Positions 37,270 to 46,084 of a stretch of 64,000 nucleotides of DNA are shown one piece after another. A program made the position numbers and the translations under genes. Position 1 is the stretch's first letter, and each line of letters starts with the position of its first letter. Location of the stretch: positions 163,382 through 227,381 of the forward strand of contig MVQL01000211.1 in NCBI GenBank assembly GCA_002067205.1, written 5' to 3'. This stretch comes from Pelotomaculum sp. PtaB.Bin104 (GTDB lineage Bacteria; Bacillota; Desulfotomaculia; Desulfotomaculales; Pelotomaculaceae). The notes under the pieces were generated by a model, which did not search any database, was not told where the DNA came from, and worked only from the letters and a program-made list of their open reading frames with translations.

Positions 37270-37956
37270 ATGCGTAAGCCTGAGAAAATCATTGACGGGG
37301 TTTACCTGGTCGGCAGCCAGGACTTGACCGACATGAGGGATTGCTGTGTTTACCTGATCGACGGGGGCAGCGAGTTGGCCCTGGTGGACACCGGTGTCGG
37401 CTTGTCCGGCTGGTCAATCTTAGACAATATAAAAACACTCGGCTTCGAGCAGGATTTGTTAAAATACGTGATTGCCACCCACGGGCATATTGACCATACC
37501 GGCGGCCTGAGCTTTTTTCAATCCTTGGGCGCCAAGATAGTCGCCCATGTCCTGGAGCTGGACGCTATCTCCAAGGGGCTGCCTAATTTAACAGCTGAAA
37601 AATATTACCGGCTTAAATACCAGCCGGTAGAGGCAGACCTGGTGCTGCAGGGAGACAGGCAGGACATACAGATCGGGGGTCTGACTCTCCACTGTCTGCT
37701 TACCCCCGGGCACACTCCCGGCGGCATCAGTCCTTATGTGGATCTCCCTGGCGGCAGGGTCCTGTTCGGCCAGGATATTCACGGGCCCTTTAATGCATCC
37801 TGGGGCTCGGATTTAGATAAGTGGCAGGCTTCCATGAAGAAGCTGATCGACTTAAAGGCGGATATCCTGTGCGAGGGGCATTTCGGGGTCTACCGGCCGG
37901 CCGCTAAAGTGCGGCAGTATATCGAGCATTATCTTGAGCAGTATGCAGACGGATAA
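37270..37956 (+). CDS. MBL-fold metallo-hydrolase
   Basis: The metallo-beta-lactamase fold is shown by THGHIDHTGG (HxHxDH), TPGHTPGG and the terminal CEGHFG, which together bind two metal ions. 228 residues is usual for glyoxalase-II-like or thioesterase-type members; the substrate is not evident. AAAGGGGAAG precedes the ATG. A strong bidirectional terminator follows. Confidence 0.88.
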   Translation: MRKPEKIIDGVYLVGSQDLTDMRDCCVYLIDGGSELALVDTGVGLSGWSILDNIKTLGFEQDLLKYVIATHGHIDHTGGLSFFQSLGAKIVAHVLELDAISKGLPNLTAEKYYRLKYQPVEADLVLQGDRQDIQIGGLTLHCLLTPGHTPGGISPYVDLPGGRVLFGQDIHGPFNASWGSDLDKWQASMKKLIDLKADILCEGHFGVYRPAAKVRQYIEHYLEQYADG

Positions 37957-37999
37957 TAAGTTTTACAATTTATATGAAGACTCAAGGGTGAGTGTACAA

Positions 38000-38031
38000 A
38001 ACAGGCAAAAGTAGTTTTACTTTTGCCTGTT
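38000..38031. terminator. Bidirectional terminator
   Basis: The fourteen-base perfect stem AACAGGCAAAAGTA/TACTTTTGCCTGTT has a four-base loop. It separates the metallo-hydrolase gene from the minus-strand kinase remnant. Confidence 0.8.
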
Positions 38032-38039
38032 TACCGGTT

Positions 38040-38330
38040 ATCCCCTATTTTAAACCGGACAAAAAAAGTCGTTCCAAATGGGCTGGTTTCTATGTCAATT
38101 TTAGCGTTGTGCCTCTGGGCAATGCTGTAGCAGGTGGCCAACCCGAGCCCGGTGCCGGTGTCTTTGGTGGTAAAGAAAGGCAATGGCTATCGCCGTTTGA
38201 TTATGATAAAAGGCATCAGAGAACTTTTCTTCAGATAAACGCAACGCCTCTTCTGCTTTCTTGTGCTCGGTAATGTCCCGGCTGTATACGGCGATACCAT
38301 CTTTTATCTATTGCAGTGAGATAATTTTAA
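38040..38330 (-). pseudogene. Remnant of a PAS/histidine kinase gene
   Basis: Minus-strand fragments in two frames: a PAS-linker piece (DGIAVYSRDITEHKKAEEAL, LRLSEEKFSDAFYHN) is joined directly to the last 45 residues of a histidine-kinase ATPase domain (TTKDTGTGLGLATCYSIAQR). Everything between them, including the H-box and N-box, is missing. It is closely related to the kinase remnant at 38813-39752, so the two are decayed paralogues. Confidence 0.75.
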
Positions 38331-38442
38331 AGCTGCAGAAAAGAGCGGAGAAATTTTAGGAGCTTTGCAGGAAATGAAAAAAATATAAAGTATTGTTTTA
38401 TTATCAACATGGGAAGATATTGTCGTGAAGGGAGGATGAAGC

Positions 38443-38622
38443 ATGGATAATTATGAGGTGATCTTAAAATTTTTCAACAAGGCGGACAAGCCGGTCAGCG
38501 CCAGCCAAATTGCCGCTGCCACCGGCATCGACAAAAAAGAGGTTGACAAAGTGATGAAAAAGCTTAAGAAGGAGGAAAAAATAGCCTCTCCGAAAAATTG
38601 CTATTGGGAAATTAAAAAGTAA
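38443..38622 (+). CDS. Small winged-helix-like protein, 59 residues
   Basis: ATG with GGAGG seven bases upstream opens a 59-codon frame. It reads as a compact helix-turn-helix (KPVSASQIAAATGIDKKEVD, KVMKKLKKEEKIASP) ending in a wing-like CYWEIKK. Stand-alone mini-wHTH proteins of this kind are common in Peptococcaceae; the target is unknown. Intact, although it sits between pseudogenes. Confidence 0.75.
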   Translation: MDNYEVILKFFNKADKPVSASQIAAATGIDKKEVDKVMKKLKKEEKIASPKNCYWEIKK

Positions 38623-38748
38623 CTAATGATACTTGAAGGTAGCCGGCGATGCTGATTGCCGAACGTGTTCAACGATTAAAGCTAAAGCCCTTGATTTCAC
38701 CTTTTGGGAAGACAGAGGCTTTAGCAAAATGGTGCCAATATAATCTAT

Positions 38749-38812
38749 GCATGTCTATGTAAAAGTAGGGAACAGTAAATTAATACTGTTGCCTATTTCG
38801 TTATTGCGTTAA
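38749..38812. repeat. 65-bp direct repeat, copy A (with hairpin)
   Basis: Begins GCATGTCTATGTAAAAGTAG and ends TTCGTTATTGCGTTAA; matches 40369-40433 with few differences. The repeat contains the AGGGAACAGT/ACTGTTCCCT-type hairpin and the last three codons plus stop of the SASP gene found at copy B, implying that copy A is the leftover 3' end of a second SASP gene. Confidence 0.8.
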
Positions 38813-39752
38813 TTAACCTACTTTAAACCGCACTAAAAAAATTGTTCCATAAGGACTGGTATCTATATCAATTTTAGCATTGTGCCTTTGAGCAATGCTG
38901 TAGCATGTGGGCAGACCGAGCCAGGTGCCGGTGTCTTTGGTGGTAAAGAAAGGTATACCAATGTGTTCCATCACTTCCGGGTCAATACCCTGGCCCTGGT
39001 CTTGCACAGCCAAGACAACATCACCGCCCTCCGGGAATGTTTTAATCGTCAAAACACCGCCTGGCTCCATTGCTTCTATGCCATTGCGGACAAGATTAAG
39101 GATGAGCTGATGAATTTCATTTTTATCCATAAGTAAATCTGGTATTTCACCAAGCTCCAGTTTGATATTCATGTCATTTTTCACAGCATCAGTTCTGAGC
39201 AGAGGATAGATGTCCTCAATTCTTTCGTTTAAGTTTTGAAGCTTAATATCGACTGCCTTGTTTCTTGCCAATGTTAGATATTCTGTAATAATTGCATTGG
39301 CCCGATCCAGTTCCCCGATCATTAAATTCATATGCTCCAGATCTGCAGCGTACCTCTCTTTTTCCCTCAGTAATTGCAGGAAGCCTCGCCGCCATTGTTC
39401 CTATTAGATGCAGGCGTTCTAACCGGGCTGTTTCCTTCTGGTAACGTCTTAGCTCAGTAATTTCATTGGCTGTGCTCAGGACACAGTCCTCACCATGCCG
39501 AGTAATGACACACCCCGACACTAAGAATGTCCCAGTTCCGCCAGTCTTTCCGGATAATTTCATTTCAATGTTATAGAAGCACCTATTTTTTTTAAGCTCA
39601 TCGGTAATTTTATGACGCTTACTTATATCTGCCCAAAAACCCAAATCAATTGTCCTGACCCCAAGCAATTCTTTCCTGGCCAAGCCACTTCTTTTTACGA
39701 AAGCTTCGTTAACTTCCAAGATTGTTTCATGTTTTATTGATGTAATCAGCAT
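38813..39752 (-). pseudogene. Broken PAS/histidine kinase gene lacking its H-box
   Basis: The first frame (39752 down to about 39390) begins inside a PAS domain and runs to LERLHLIGTMAA, where the H-box SIAHEIRNP-type motif should follow. Instead the reading frame shifts and resumes as FLQLLREKERYAADLE, continuing into the dimerisation helix and ATPase domain (NLVRNGIEAM, DQGQGIDPEV, FFTTKDTG). The phosphoacceptor histidine region is deleted. The G2 box reads GTWLGLPT instead of GTGLGLAT, a further sign of decay. The 5' end abuts an fdhA fragment head-to-head at 39752. Confidence 0.85.
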
Positions 39753-40351
39753 TGGAAAAAGCCATGGGCTACCCGATGAGCTACGACTCGCTTGGACACA
39801 TTATGGCTGGGATCGCCGGAGTAACGCCTTCTTATGGCGGAATATCCTATGCCCGTTTAGAAGAAAGCGGTTTACAGTGGCCAAGCCCAACGCCCGAACA
39901 TCCAGGCACCAAGTTCCTTCACGCCGGCAAATTTACCCGCGGTCCGGGTAAGTTCCATGCGGTGGAGCACATTTCGCCTAATGAACTGCCGGATCAAGAA
40001 TATCCATTTGTGCTTAGTACCGGCCGCAGAAGATATCACTATCATACCGGAACGATGACTCAGCGCACCGGCACTATGGAGGTATTTTATCCGGCGGAAT
40101 ATTTGGAAATCAATGGGGTTGATGCTGAGAAGCTAAGCATCTCTGACGGGGACAGAGTAAGAGTAACGTCCCGCCGCGGCCAGGTAGAGGTTGGTGCCAG
40201 GATTACCAATACCGTAACACCGGGTATGGTGTTCACCTCTTTCCAATATCCGGATGTGCCGATTAACAATTTGACCAATCCGGCTAGGGATCCAGTTTCG
40301 AAGATACCGGAATATAAAGTTTGTGCGGTGAAATTGGAAAAGGTAAGTTAA
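39752..40351 (+). pseudogene. C-terminal fragment of formate dehydrogenase alpha subunit (molybdopterin enzyme)
   Basis: The 199 residues correspond to the end of FdhA-type molybdoenzymes: KAMGYPMSYDSLGHIM, then the molybdopterin-dinucleotide-binding domain with PFVLSTGRRRYHYHTGTMT, LSISDGDRVRVTSRRGQVE and the terminal DPVSKIPEYK. Full-length subunits are about 700-900 residues; the Fe4S4 and Sec/Cys active-site parts are absent. The fragment starts exactly where the truncated kinase begins on the other strand and has no SD, so it is a rearrangement product. Confidence 0.85.
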
Positions 40352-40368
40352 ATTGAACAACAGTTTTT

Positions 40369-40433
40369 GCATATCCTATGTAAAAATAGGGAACAGTAAG
40401 TTAAGACTGTTCCCTATTTCGTTATTGCGTTAA
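40369..40433. repeat. 65-bp direct repeat, copy B (SASP 3' end and terminator)
   Basis: Partner of 38749-38812. On the minus strand it holds the last codons of the SASP gene and its terminator hairpin (AATAGGGAACAGT/ACTGTTCCCTATT followed by TTTAC). Confidence 0.8.
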
Positions 40434-40679
40434 GTTGGCATTAGTTACCTGTGGAGTAGCAGGTACTGTGCCTGATGCTAGACTGTTTTCGTAAGCTGCA
40501 ATCATTTTCTTGACCATGTTGCCGCCGATAGCACCGTTCATCCGGGACGGCAGGTCACCCATGTAACCACTGTCAGGAACCTGGATACCAAGTTCGCTTG
40601 CAGTCTCCCATTTGAAAGCTTCCATTGCCCGTCCGGCTCCGCGAATCAGAATCTGGTTGGTCTTTTGTCCTTTAGCCAT
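40422..40679 (-). CDS. Alpha/beta-type small acid-soluble spore protein
   Basis: Classic SASP sequence: a germination-protease-like site region ETASELGIQVP, then GYMGDLPSRMNGAIGGNMVK KMI. These proteins coat spore DNA and protect it from UV. Start chosen at 40679 because AAGGAG lies nine bases upstream; the ATG three codons earlier is part of the SD. Its terminator is the 40369-40433 repeat. Confidence 0.95.
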   Translation of the reverse strand: MAKGQKTNQILIRGAGRAMEAFKWETASELGIQVPDSGYMGDLPSRMNGAIGGNMVKKMIAAYENSLASGTVPATPQVTNANLTQ

Positions 40680-40893
40680 GTTTTTCATCTCCTTAATTGT
40701 TTTATGGTACTAGTATGGGACCAACCAGTTGTCTTTATGCTAGAACATCTTACCTCATTAACTATCAAATATTAAATAATTTATAAATTTGAAAAGTCTG
40801 AAATATCTGCATGTAAGTTTCGAATTCACTTATGTCAAACATTCTCTGGATTGGTTAAAAACACGTTAGAAGAATATGTCCAACATAAGTAAT

Positions 40894-40927
40894 AATAAAA
40901 AACACCTGCAGCAACTTTGCAGGTGTT
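40894..40927 (-). terminator. Terminator downstream of tRNA-Gln
   Basis: On the minus strand AACACCTGCA/TGCAGGTGTT closes a seven-base loop and runs into TTTTTTATTATT. Confidence 0.85.
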
Positions 40928-40943
40928 ATTAATGTCAGCAGTC

Positions 40944-41017
40944 TGGCTGCGGGACTAGGGCTCGAACCTAGGCTAGATGATCCAGAGTCATCCGTGCTAC
41001 CACTACACCATCCCGCA
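40944..41017 (-). tRNA. tRNA-Gln (anticodon CUG)
   Basis: The minus strand folds as a full cloverleaf: acceptor TGCGGGA/TCCCGCA, D-arm GTAGTGGTAGCAC, anticodon stem GATGA/TCATC with loop CTCTGGA (anticodon CTG), T-arm CTAGG-TTCGAGC-CCTAG, discriminator G and an encoded CCA. The weak U1-A72 pair and G73 are Gln identity features. gltX lies just upstream on the same strand, fitting the Glu-tRNA(Gln) amidation route expected where GlnRS is absent. Confidence 0.95.
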
Positions 41018-41211
41018 ATATAACCATGTCTGTCTTCAGACGAACTTTATTATACAACAGTACTTTATCTAATGCAAGCCTTATTGATGTTTGGTGTGTT
41101 TATCTTGTGATAATGTGTACGCAGTGATGGCTAGAGGATTCTCTATTATCAGCATAAGTTTTTAGCTGTTCAGTGCAGTTGGTCAAATGTTGCAGCGATA
41201 TCGTTGTTTTA

Positions 41212-42699
41212 TTAATGCTTAACGCCAGTGTTGTCGAGTTGCTCAATAAAGGCAATCGCCCGGTCCAGCCGCTCCAGGGACTTCTCCTTGCCCAGGGTGA
41301 CCATCACGTCGAAGAGCCCGGGGGTCATGGTGCGGCCGGAGAGGGCCAGCCTGGTGGGGTGGATCAGTTCGGCAGCTTTAATCCCCAGGTTCTCGGCCAA
41401 CTCCCGGTAGGTGGCCTCCGTGTTGTCCATGCCGAAGGACTCCAACTGCTCCAGCGCCTGCCGGGCTTGTCTCAGCAAATGGGCCGCACCGGGCTTATCG
41501 AAGTATTTGGCCACGCCTTTCGAGTCATAATCGAAATCATCGCTGAAGAAGTAAGTGGCGGCGTCCGCAATTTCGTTGATCGTCTTGACCCGGGTGCGCA
41601 CCGTGCCAACCACTTCCATGATGTAATAATAAAAATGGGGCGTGATCTCCTCCGGCACCAGGCCGCGCTCCTTCAATAGCGGGATGACCAGGCCGGTGAT
41701 CAGGGTCAGGTCAGCCTCGTTTAAATAGTGGCCGTTAATCCAGGTCAGCTTATTCAAATCATAAATGGCCGCTGTTTTTCCCACGTTGTCCAGTGAAAAC
41801 TGGTAAACCATTTCCGCCGGGGACATGATCTCGGAGTCACCTTCCGGGGACCAGCCTAAGAGCGCCAGGTAGTTGATCAGCGCCGCGGGCAGGTAGCCCT
41901 GCTCCCGGAATTCCTCCACCGAGGTGGCGCCGTGGCGCTTGGAAAGCTTGCTGCGGTCCGGGGCCAGGATCATGGAGAGATGGGCAAAGACCGGCAGCGG
42001 GTAGCCCAGCGCCTCGTAGACCAGGATCTGCCGCGGGGTGTTGGAGAGGTGCTCCTCGGCCCGCAGGATATGGCTGATCCTCATCTGCGCATCATCCATC
42101 ACAGTGGCAAAGTTATAGGTGGGGTCGCCGTTGGACTTCATAATGATAAAGTCGTCTAAAAGCGCGTTGGCAAAGGAAATATCGCCCCGGCAGTAGTCGT
42201 GCACCACCGTTTCGCCGCTGTCGGGCACCCGCAGCCTGATCACCGGCAGGCGGCCCTCGGCCTCCAGTTTTTCGCGCTCAGCCTGGCTCAGGTCGCGACA
42301 GCGTCCGTCATAGCGCGGGGCGCGTTTGGCCGCCATGGCTTCATTGCGCCGCTCGGCCAGCTCTTCCGGCGTGCAGTAGCAGTAGTAGGCCTTGCCCCCG
42401 GCTAATAGCTGAACGACAGCCTGCCGGTAGAGCGGCATGCGCTGGGACTGCAAATAAGGCTCATAAGGGCCCCCCACTCCCGGTCCTTCGTCCCAAAAGA
42501 GCCCCAGCCACTTCATCGAGGACAGGATCTGCTCGATGGAGTCGCCGGTGGAGCGCGCGGTGTCGGTATCGTCTATCCGCAAAATGAACTTGCCGTCATG
42601 ATGCCTGGCAAAGAGCCAGTTAAAGAGGGCCGTCCGGGCCCCTCCGATATGCAGGCTGCCGGTGGGGCTGGGCGCAAATCTCACTCGTACTTCGCTCAT
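41212..42699 (-). CDS. gltX: Glutamyl-tRNA synthetase
   Basis: Class I synthetase with the HIGH-type motif (SLHIGGAR, residues about 15-22) and the KMSKS-type motif (DRSKLSKRHGATS). 495 residues and the C-terminal alpha-helical cage match bacterial GluRS. It charges tRNA-Glu and, if non-discriminating, also tRNA-Gln, which is encoded immediately downstream. A good AGGAGGATGA lies before the ATG. Confidence 0.97.
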   Translation of the reverse strand: MSEVRVRFAPSPTGSLHIGGARTALFNWLFARHHDGKFILRIDDTDTARSTGDSIEQILSSMKWLGLFWDEGPGVGGPYEPYLQSQRMPLYRQAVVQLLAGGKAYYCYCTPEELAERRNEAMAAKRAPRYDGRCRDLSQAEREKLEAEGRLPVIRLRVPDSGETVVHDYCRGDISFANALLDDFIIMKSNGDPTYNFATVMDDAQMRISHILRAEEHLSNTPRQILVYEALGYPLPVFAHLSMILAPDRSKLSKRHGATSVEEFREQGYLPAALINYLALLGWSPEGDSEIMSPAEMVYQFSLDNVGKTAAIYDLNKLTWINGHYLNEADLTLITGLVIPLLKERGLVPEEITPHFYYYIMEVVGTVRTRVKTINEIADAATYFFSDDFDYDSKGVAKYFDKPGAAHLLRQARQALEQLESFGMDNTEATYRELAENLGIKAAELIHPTRLALSGRTMTPGLFDVMVTLGKEKSLERLDRAIAFIEQLDNTGVKH

Positions 42700-42951
42700 A
42701 AGTCATCCTCCTGTATGTACACATATAGTGAGTTTACCACAGGATGCGGCAAAATAACAGTTTTTACCCCTAATCTGCCTGGGATATTTTACCGGTGTCT
42801 TTATTTCACTTCATGATATAATTTACTTTGGACTAACACTTAAAAAGACCCTCCTGTTTCGTATACATAATCAAGGAGCGGTCAAACCCCCCCGGCCGCC
42901 TGCTTTAAATGTAGTGGAGGTGGACTCCGGTACAAGGAGGGGAGTGAATTT

Positions 42952-43686
42952 TTGTTTCCTGTACAGGATTTGGATGCCGATATAAAAAAAATTCAACAAG
43001 GGGACAACTTATTCCGGGAGAGTTTTTTGGAAGCCTATCGTCCCTTTGTTTTTAAGTCTGCGTGTAAATTTGCCAAGCGGATTTTGGAATGGGGCAGGGA
43101 TGACGAGCTAGCCATTGCGCTGATTGCCTTTAACGAAGCAATAGACCGGTTTCGCACTGATTATGGAGTGCCCTTTCTTCCCTATGCCCGGAAGGTGATC
43201 AACAGCAGGCTGATCGACCACTACCGGCGGGGCAAGAGAAATGAAGCCAACATGCAGCTGCCGCTGTCGGAGGATGGCCTGAACAATGCCGAGGTTGCTG
43301 TAGCCTGGGATAATTACCGGGAAGAGGAAGTCTCCAAGGAAAGGGAAGAAGAAATTCTAGAGTACGACGAGCTGCTGCAGTCTTACGGGGTGTCCTTCAT
43401 GGACCTGGTCAGGAGTTCACCACGCCACCAGGAAACCCGCCGTTCGTTAATGCGGGCGGCCTGGGAGCTGGCCGAAGCGGGCAATCTGTTTGAAAAATTT
43501 GCGGCCAGCAAAAAGCTGCCACTCTTAGAATTGGAAAAGAACACCGGCGTGGGCCGGAAAACCCTAGAAAGGGGTCGCAAGTATATCATTGCAATGGCCG
43601 TATTGATTTACCGGCGGCAGGATTTTTTATACCTGGCTGATTATTTGAAGCTGCCGGCTCCTAGCTTAAAGGGGGATCTGAGTTGA
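42952..43686 (+). CDS. sigI: RNA polymerase sigma factor SigI
   Basis: The 244-residue sigma-70-like factor matches SigI: an N-terminal region 2 (FVFKSACKFAKRILEWGRDDEL, split by the family) with FLPYARKVINSRLIDHYRR, and a C-terminal helix-turn-helix (KNTGVGRKTLERGRKYI). SigI controls heat or wall-polysaccharide-sensing regulons in Bacillus and Clostridium. TTG start with AAGGAGG 11 bases upstream; the next gene, its anti-sigma factor, overlaps by four bases. Confidence 0.92.
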   Translation: MFPVQDLDADIKKIQQGDNLFRESFLEAYRPFVFKSACKFAKRILEWGRDDELAIALIAFNEAIDRFRTDYGVPFLPYARKVINSRLIDHYRRGKRNEANMQLPLSEDGLNNAEVAVAWDNYREEEVSKEREEEILEYDELLQSYGVSFMDLVRSSPRHQETRRSLMRAAWELAEAGNLFEKFAASKKLPLLELEKNTGVGRKTLERGRKYIIAMAVLIYRRQDFLYLADYLKLPAPSLKGDLS

Positions 43687-44789
43687 AAACCAGTGGTATG
43701 ATTGTAAAAATAACCGGCAAGTCTTGCATTGTCCTGACCCGCGCCGGTGAATACAAGAAAGTGCCCTTGCCAAGGGGCGGTTGCTGGCTCGGGCAAATCA
43801 TCGACGTGGAAGAGAGGACGAGAATTCCATATGTTAGCTGGCTGGCGGTAGCGGCGTCGATCCTGATGTTCGCCCTGGTCGGGCAGTTCTGGATGGGGCA
43901 GGTGCCGCCGGCGGCAGCTTACCTGACGCTTGATATTAACCCCAGTGTTGAGCTGGGGGTGGCGGCCGACCGGCAGGTCGTCTTGGCGCGGGGCCTGAAT
44001 AGTGAGGGCGAGGCCCTGCTGCAGGAGATCCAGGTGCTCAAGCTCGACGTGCATGAGGCTGTGGAGCGGATCGTCGCCCAGGCGATCAGCGACCAGTTTC
44101 TGGTGGAAACCGGCGAAAATGTGATCCTGGTGACCATGACCACCGGCCAGGATGAAGAGCCGCTGGCGGATGTAAACGGCATTTATGAGTCCGTAAAAAA
44201 CCAGCTGGTAATAAGCCAGGTGAGTACCGACGTGATTATCGAGCCGGTAGACAGCTCAGTCCGGCAGGAGGCTGAAAAAACCGGTCTTTCCACCGGCAGG
44301 TATATCCTGCTGCAGAATACGGCTAAAAAAGGTGTGGAAATCAGCCCCAGTGAGATCAAGTCGATTAGTTTAGGAAAATTAGAAAAAGATAAGAAAGTGT
44401 CGGTAGTCGAGCTGATCAGGGAAAACGAAGCCGTTGAGGCCGCCGCTGACAGCAAGGATGATCAGGAAAAGAAAGTGGTCAGCAAAGGTGTTTATAAGCA
44501 GCTGCAAAAAACAGCGGATGCCTACGCTGAGAAAAATATTGATACTGCTTTAGAGGACAAAAAAAAATCAAATAACTTCGACAAAAAATTAGCAGATACC
44601 AAGAAAAATGAAAGCAGCAGCAAGGTAACTATAACAAACAGCAGGGAGAACAGCAGGGAAAATAACAAGGAATATTATAGCAGGGAAAACAGCCGGGAAA
44701 GCTGCCGGGGATTCGGCTGGGGAAACAGCAGGGAAAATCAAAAAGACCGGACGAAAAAAACCAGTTTCAATGATAATGATCGAAAATAA
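43683..44789 (+). CDS. RsgI-like anti-sigma-I factor with Ser-Arg-Glu-Asn-rich tail
   Basis: The cytosolic N-terminal RsgI domain (MIVKITGKSCIVLTRAGEYK) is followed by one membrane helix (about residues 55-75) and the conserved AYLTLDINPSVELGVAA extracellular segment. The outer part is helical and basic and ends in repeats of NSREN (about residues 318-355) instead of the carbohydrate-binding modules seen in cellulolytic clostridia. It should hold SigI at the membrane. TTG start overlaps the sigI stop (TTGA), showing coupling. Confidence 0.9.
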   Translation: MKTSGMIVKITGKSCIVLTRAGEYKKVPLPRGGCWLGQIIDVEERTRIPYVSWLAVAASILMFALVGQFWMGQVPPAAAYLTLDINPSVELGVAADRQVVLARGLNSEGEALLQEIQVLKLDVHEAVERIVAQAISDQFLVETGENVILVTMTTGQDEEPLADVNGIYESVKNQLVISQVSTDVIIEPVDSSVRQEAEKTGLSTGRYILLQNTAKKGVEISPSEIKSISLGKLEKDKKVSVVELIRENEAVEAAADSKDDQEKKVVSKGVYKQLQKTADAYAEKNIDTALEDKKKSNNFDKKLADTKKNESSSKVTITNSRENSRENNKEYYSRENSRESCRGFGWGNSRENQKDRTKKTSFNDNDRK

Positions 44790-45299
44790 CAATAAATCAG
44801 GACGAGTATTTAGGCTGCAAGATAATTACATTTAAGACATGGAAAAGGCTATGATTCTTTGCATCATAGCCTTTCCTATATAATAATGACGGGGTAAAAA
44901 TTCGGCGTACTTGCTGGATCTACCGGTTAGTATTGCCCAGGGACAGGAAAAGAGGCGATCTCGAAACCTATGGTTCTATTTTACTGAAAATTGGGACCTG
45001 GCAGGCAATCTTCCGGTAATTTGTTGAGTCATTTTGTGGTTAGCAGATTAATCGGTAGAAGCACTGGGTAGCCTGTCACGTCCAGATGCCACTGGATCTA
45101 AAAACACGTTTAGCAGCTAATAGGTTGAATCAATGGAAGATTATATGGTCGAATCGGTGTATACAATTATTCCATTAAAATATATAATAGCTCTGAAGTA
45201 AGAGCGTTTGGATAAGTAAGTTTGAGGTTGTGCGGTTGTCTTGAAGAAAAATATTGTGAAAAGAAGCTGTTTTTTATTCTAAAGATGGGAGCGAGAGAT
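44790..45299. other. 510-base gap with a terminator hairpin (44844-44874)
   Basis: AAAGGCTATGAT/ATCATAGCCTTT is a perfect 12-base stem with a seven-base loop, a plausible end for sigI-rsgI, with only a short pyrimidine run. The rest is AT-rich with no recognised gene. Confidence 0.55.
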
Positions 45300-45782
45300 A
45301 TGCAACAAATTTGGGCGCCCTGGCGCATGGTTTATATCGGTGGGGACCACGATGATAAGTGTATTTTTTGCAAGATCCTGGAGTCGGACAATGATGGGGA
45401 AAACCTGGTCCTGTTTCGGGATGACAAGACCTTTGTCTTAATGAACCGCTACCCCTATACTAACGGGCACGTGATGGTAGTGCCCAAAAGGCATGTGGGA
45501 GATGTCGATGAATTAACCGATGAGGAAATGCTGGAGCTTTTTAAGAACACGCAGAAAATGATCAAGGCGCTGCGCTCGTTTAACCCGGAGGGGTTTAACG
45601 TAGGGATTAATATGGGCAGGATTGCCGGCGCCGGTGTGCCCGGACATGTGCACATCCATGTGGTGCCCCGCTGGGGCGGTGACACCAATTTCATGCCTGT
45701 GCTGGGGGACGTCCGGGTCATCTCCGAGTCCCTGGAGGCAACGTATCAAAAGCTGATGGAGGCGCTGTCCAAACTCGGTTAA
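45300..45782 (+). CDS. HIT-family hydrolase (Ap4A-type)
   Basis: The histidine triad HVHIHVVPRW begins at residue 116. N-terminal IWAPWRMVYI and a zinc-type CIFC (residues 21-24) match the Ap4A phosphorylase/hydrolase branch of HIT proteins, which act on dinucleoside polyphosphates or nucleoside phosphoramidates. The start at 45300 is conserved and has GGGAG upstream; a longer frame to 45222 is unlikely. Confidence 0.93.
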   Translation: MQQIWAPWRMVYIGGDHDDKCIFCKILESDNDGENLVLFRDDKTFVLMNRYPYTNGHVMVVPKRHVGDVDELTDEEMLELFKNTQKMIKALRSFNPEGFNVGINMGRIAGAGVPGHVHIHVVPRWGGDTNFMPVLGDVRVISESLEATYQKLMEALSKLG

Positions 45783-45916
45783 ACAGAGCACGTCCCACAA
45801 TTACATTCTCAAGATTATTCAATAGACGATCGATTTTGAATCTATTAACAACAAGGTAAGGCATCTATATGCCAAAATAGGACATCCATCAGTTTTGTGT
45901 GAATGATATTGATAGC

Positions 45917-45940
45917 CCGGCAATAATGCCGGTTTTTTTT
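45917..45940 (+). terminator. Terminator of the HIT gene
   Basis: CCGGCA/TGCCGG with a four-base loop followed by eight T. Nothing else is seen in 45783-46084. Confidence 0.85.
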
Positions 45941-46084
45941 ATCGGGCGGAGAGGATAATATTTCTTAGACTTGCTACAGGCGACATGGCTAGAGTTTTGC
46001 CAGGCGGGATTTTTTGCCCGCTATACTTTACAACCTATATTTTCGCAAATAAAGCAAGTAATTAATTTGCTAAGAACAGCAAGC

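Noticed and set aside
42885..42951. AACCCCCCC upstream of sigI as a SigI-type -35 element
   Set aside because: No matching CGAA-type -10 was found at a suitable distance.
45222..45299. 26-residue N-terminal extension of the HIT protein
   Set aside because: Not conserved in the family and without an SD; the ATG at 45300 fits both.
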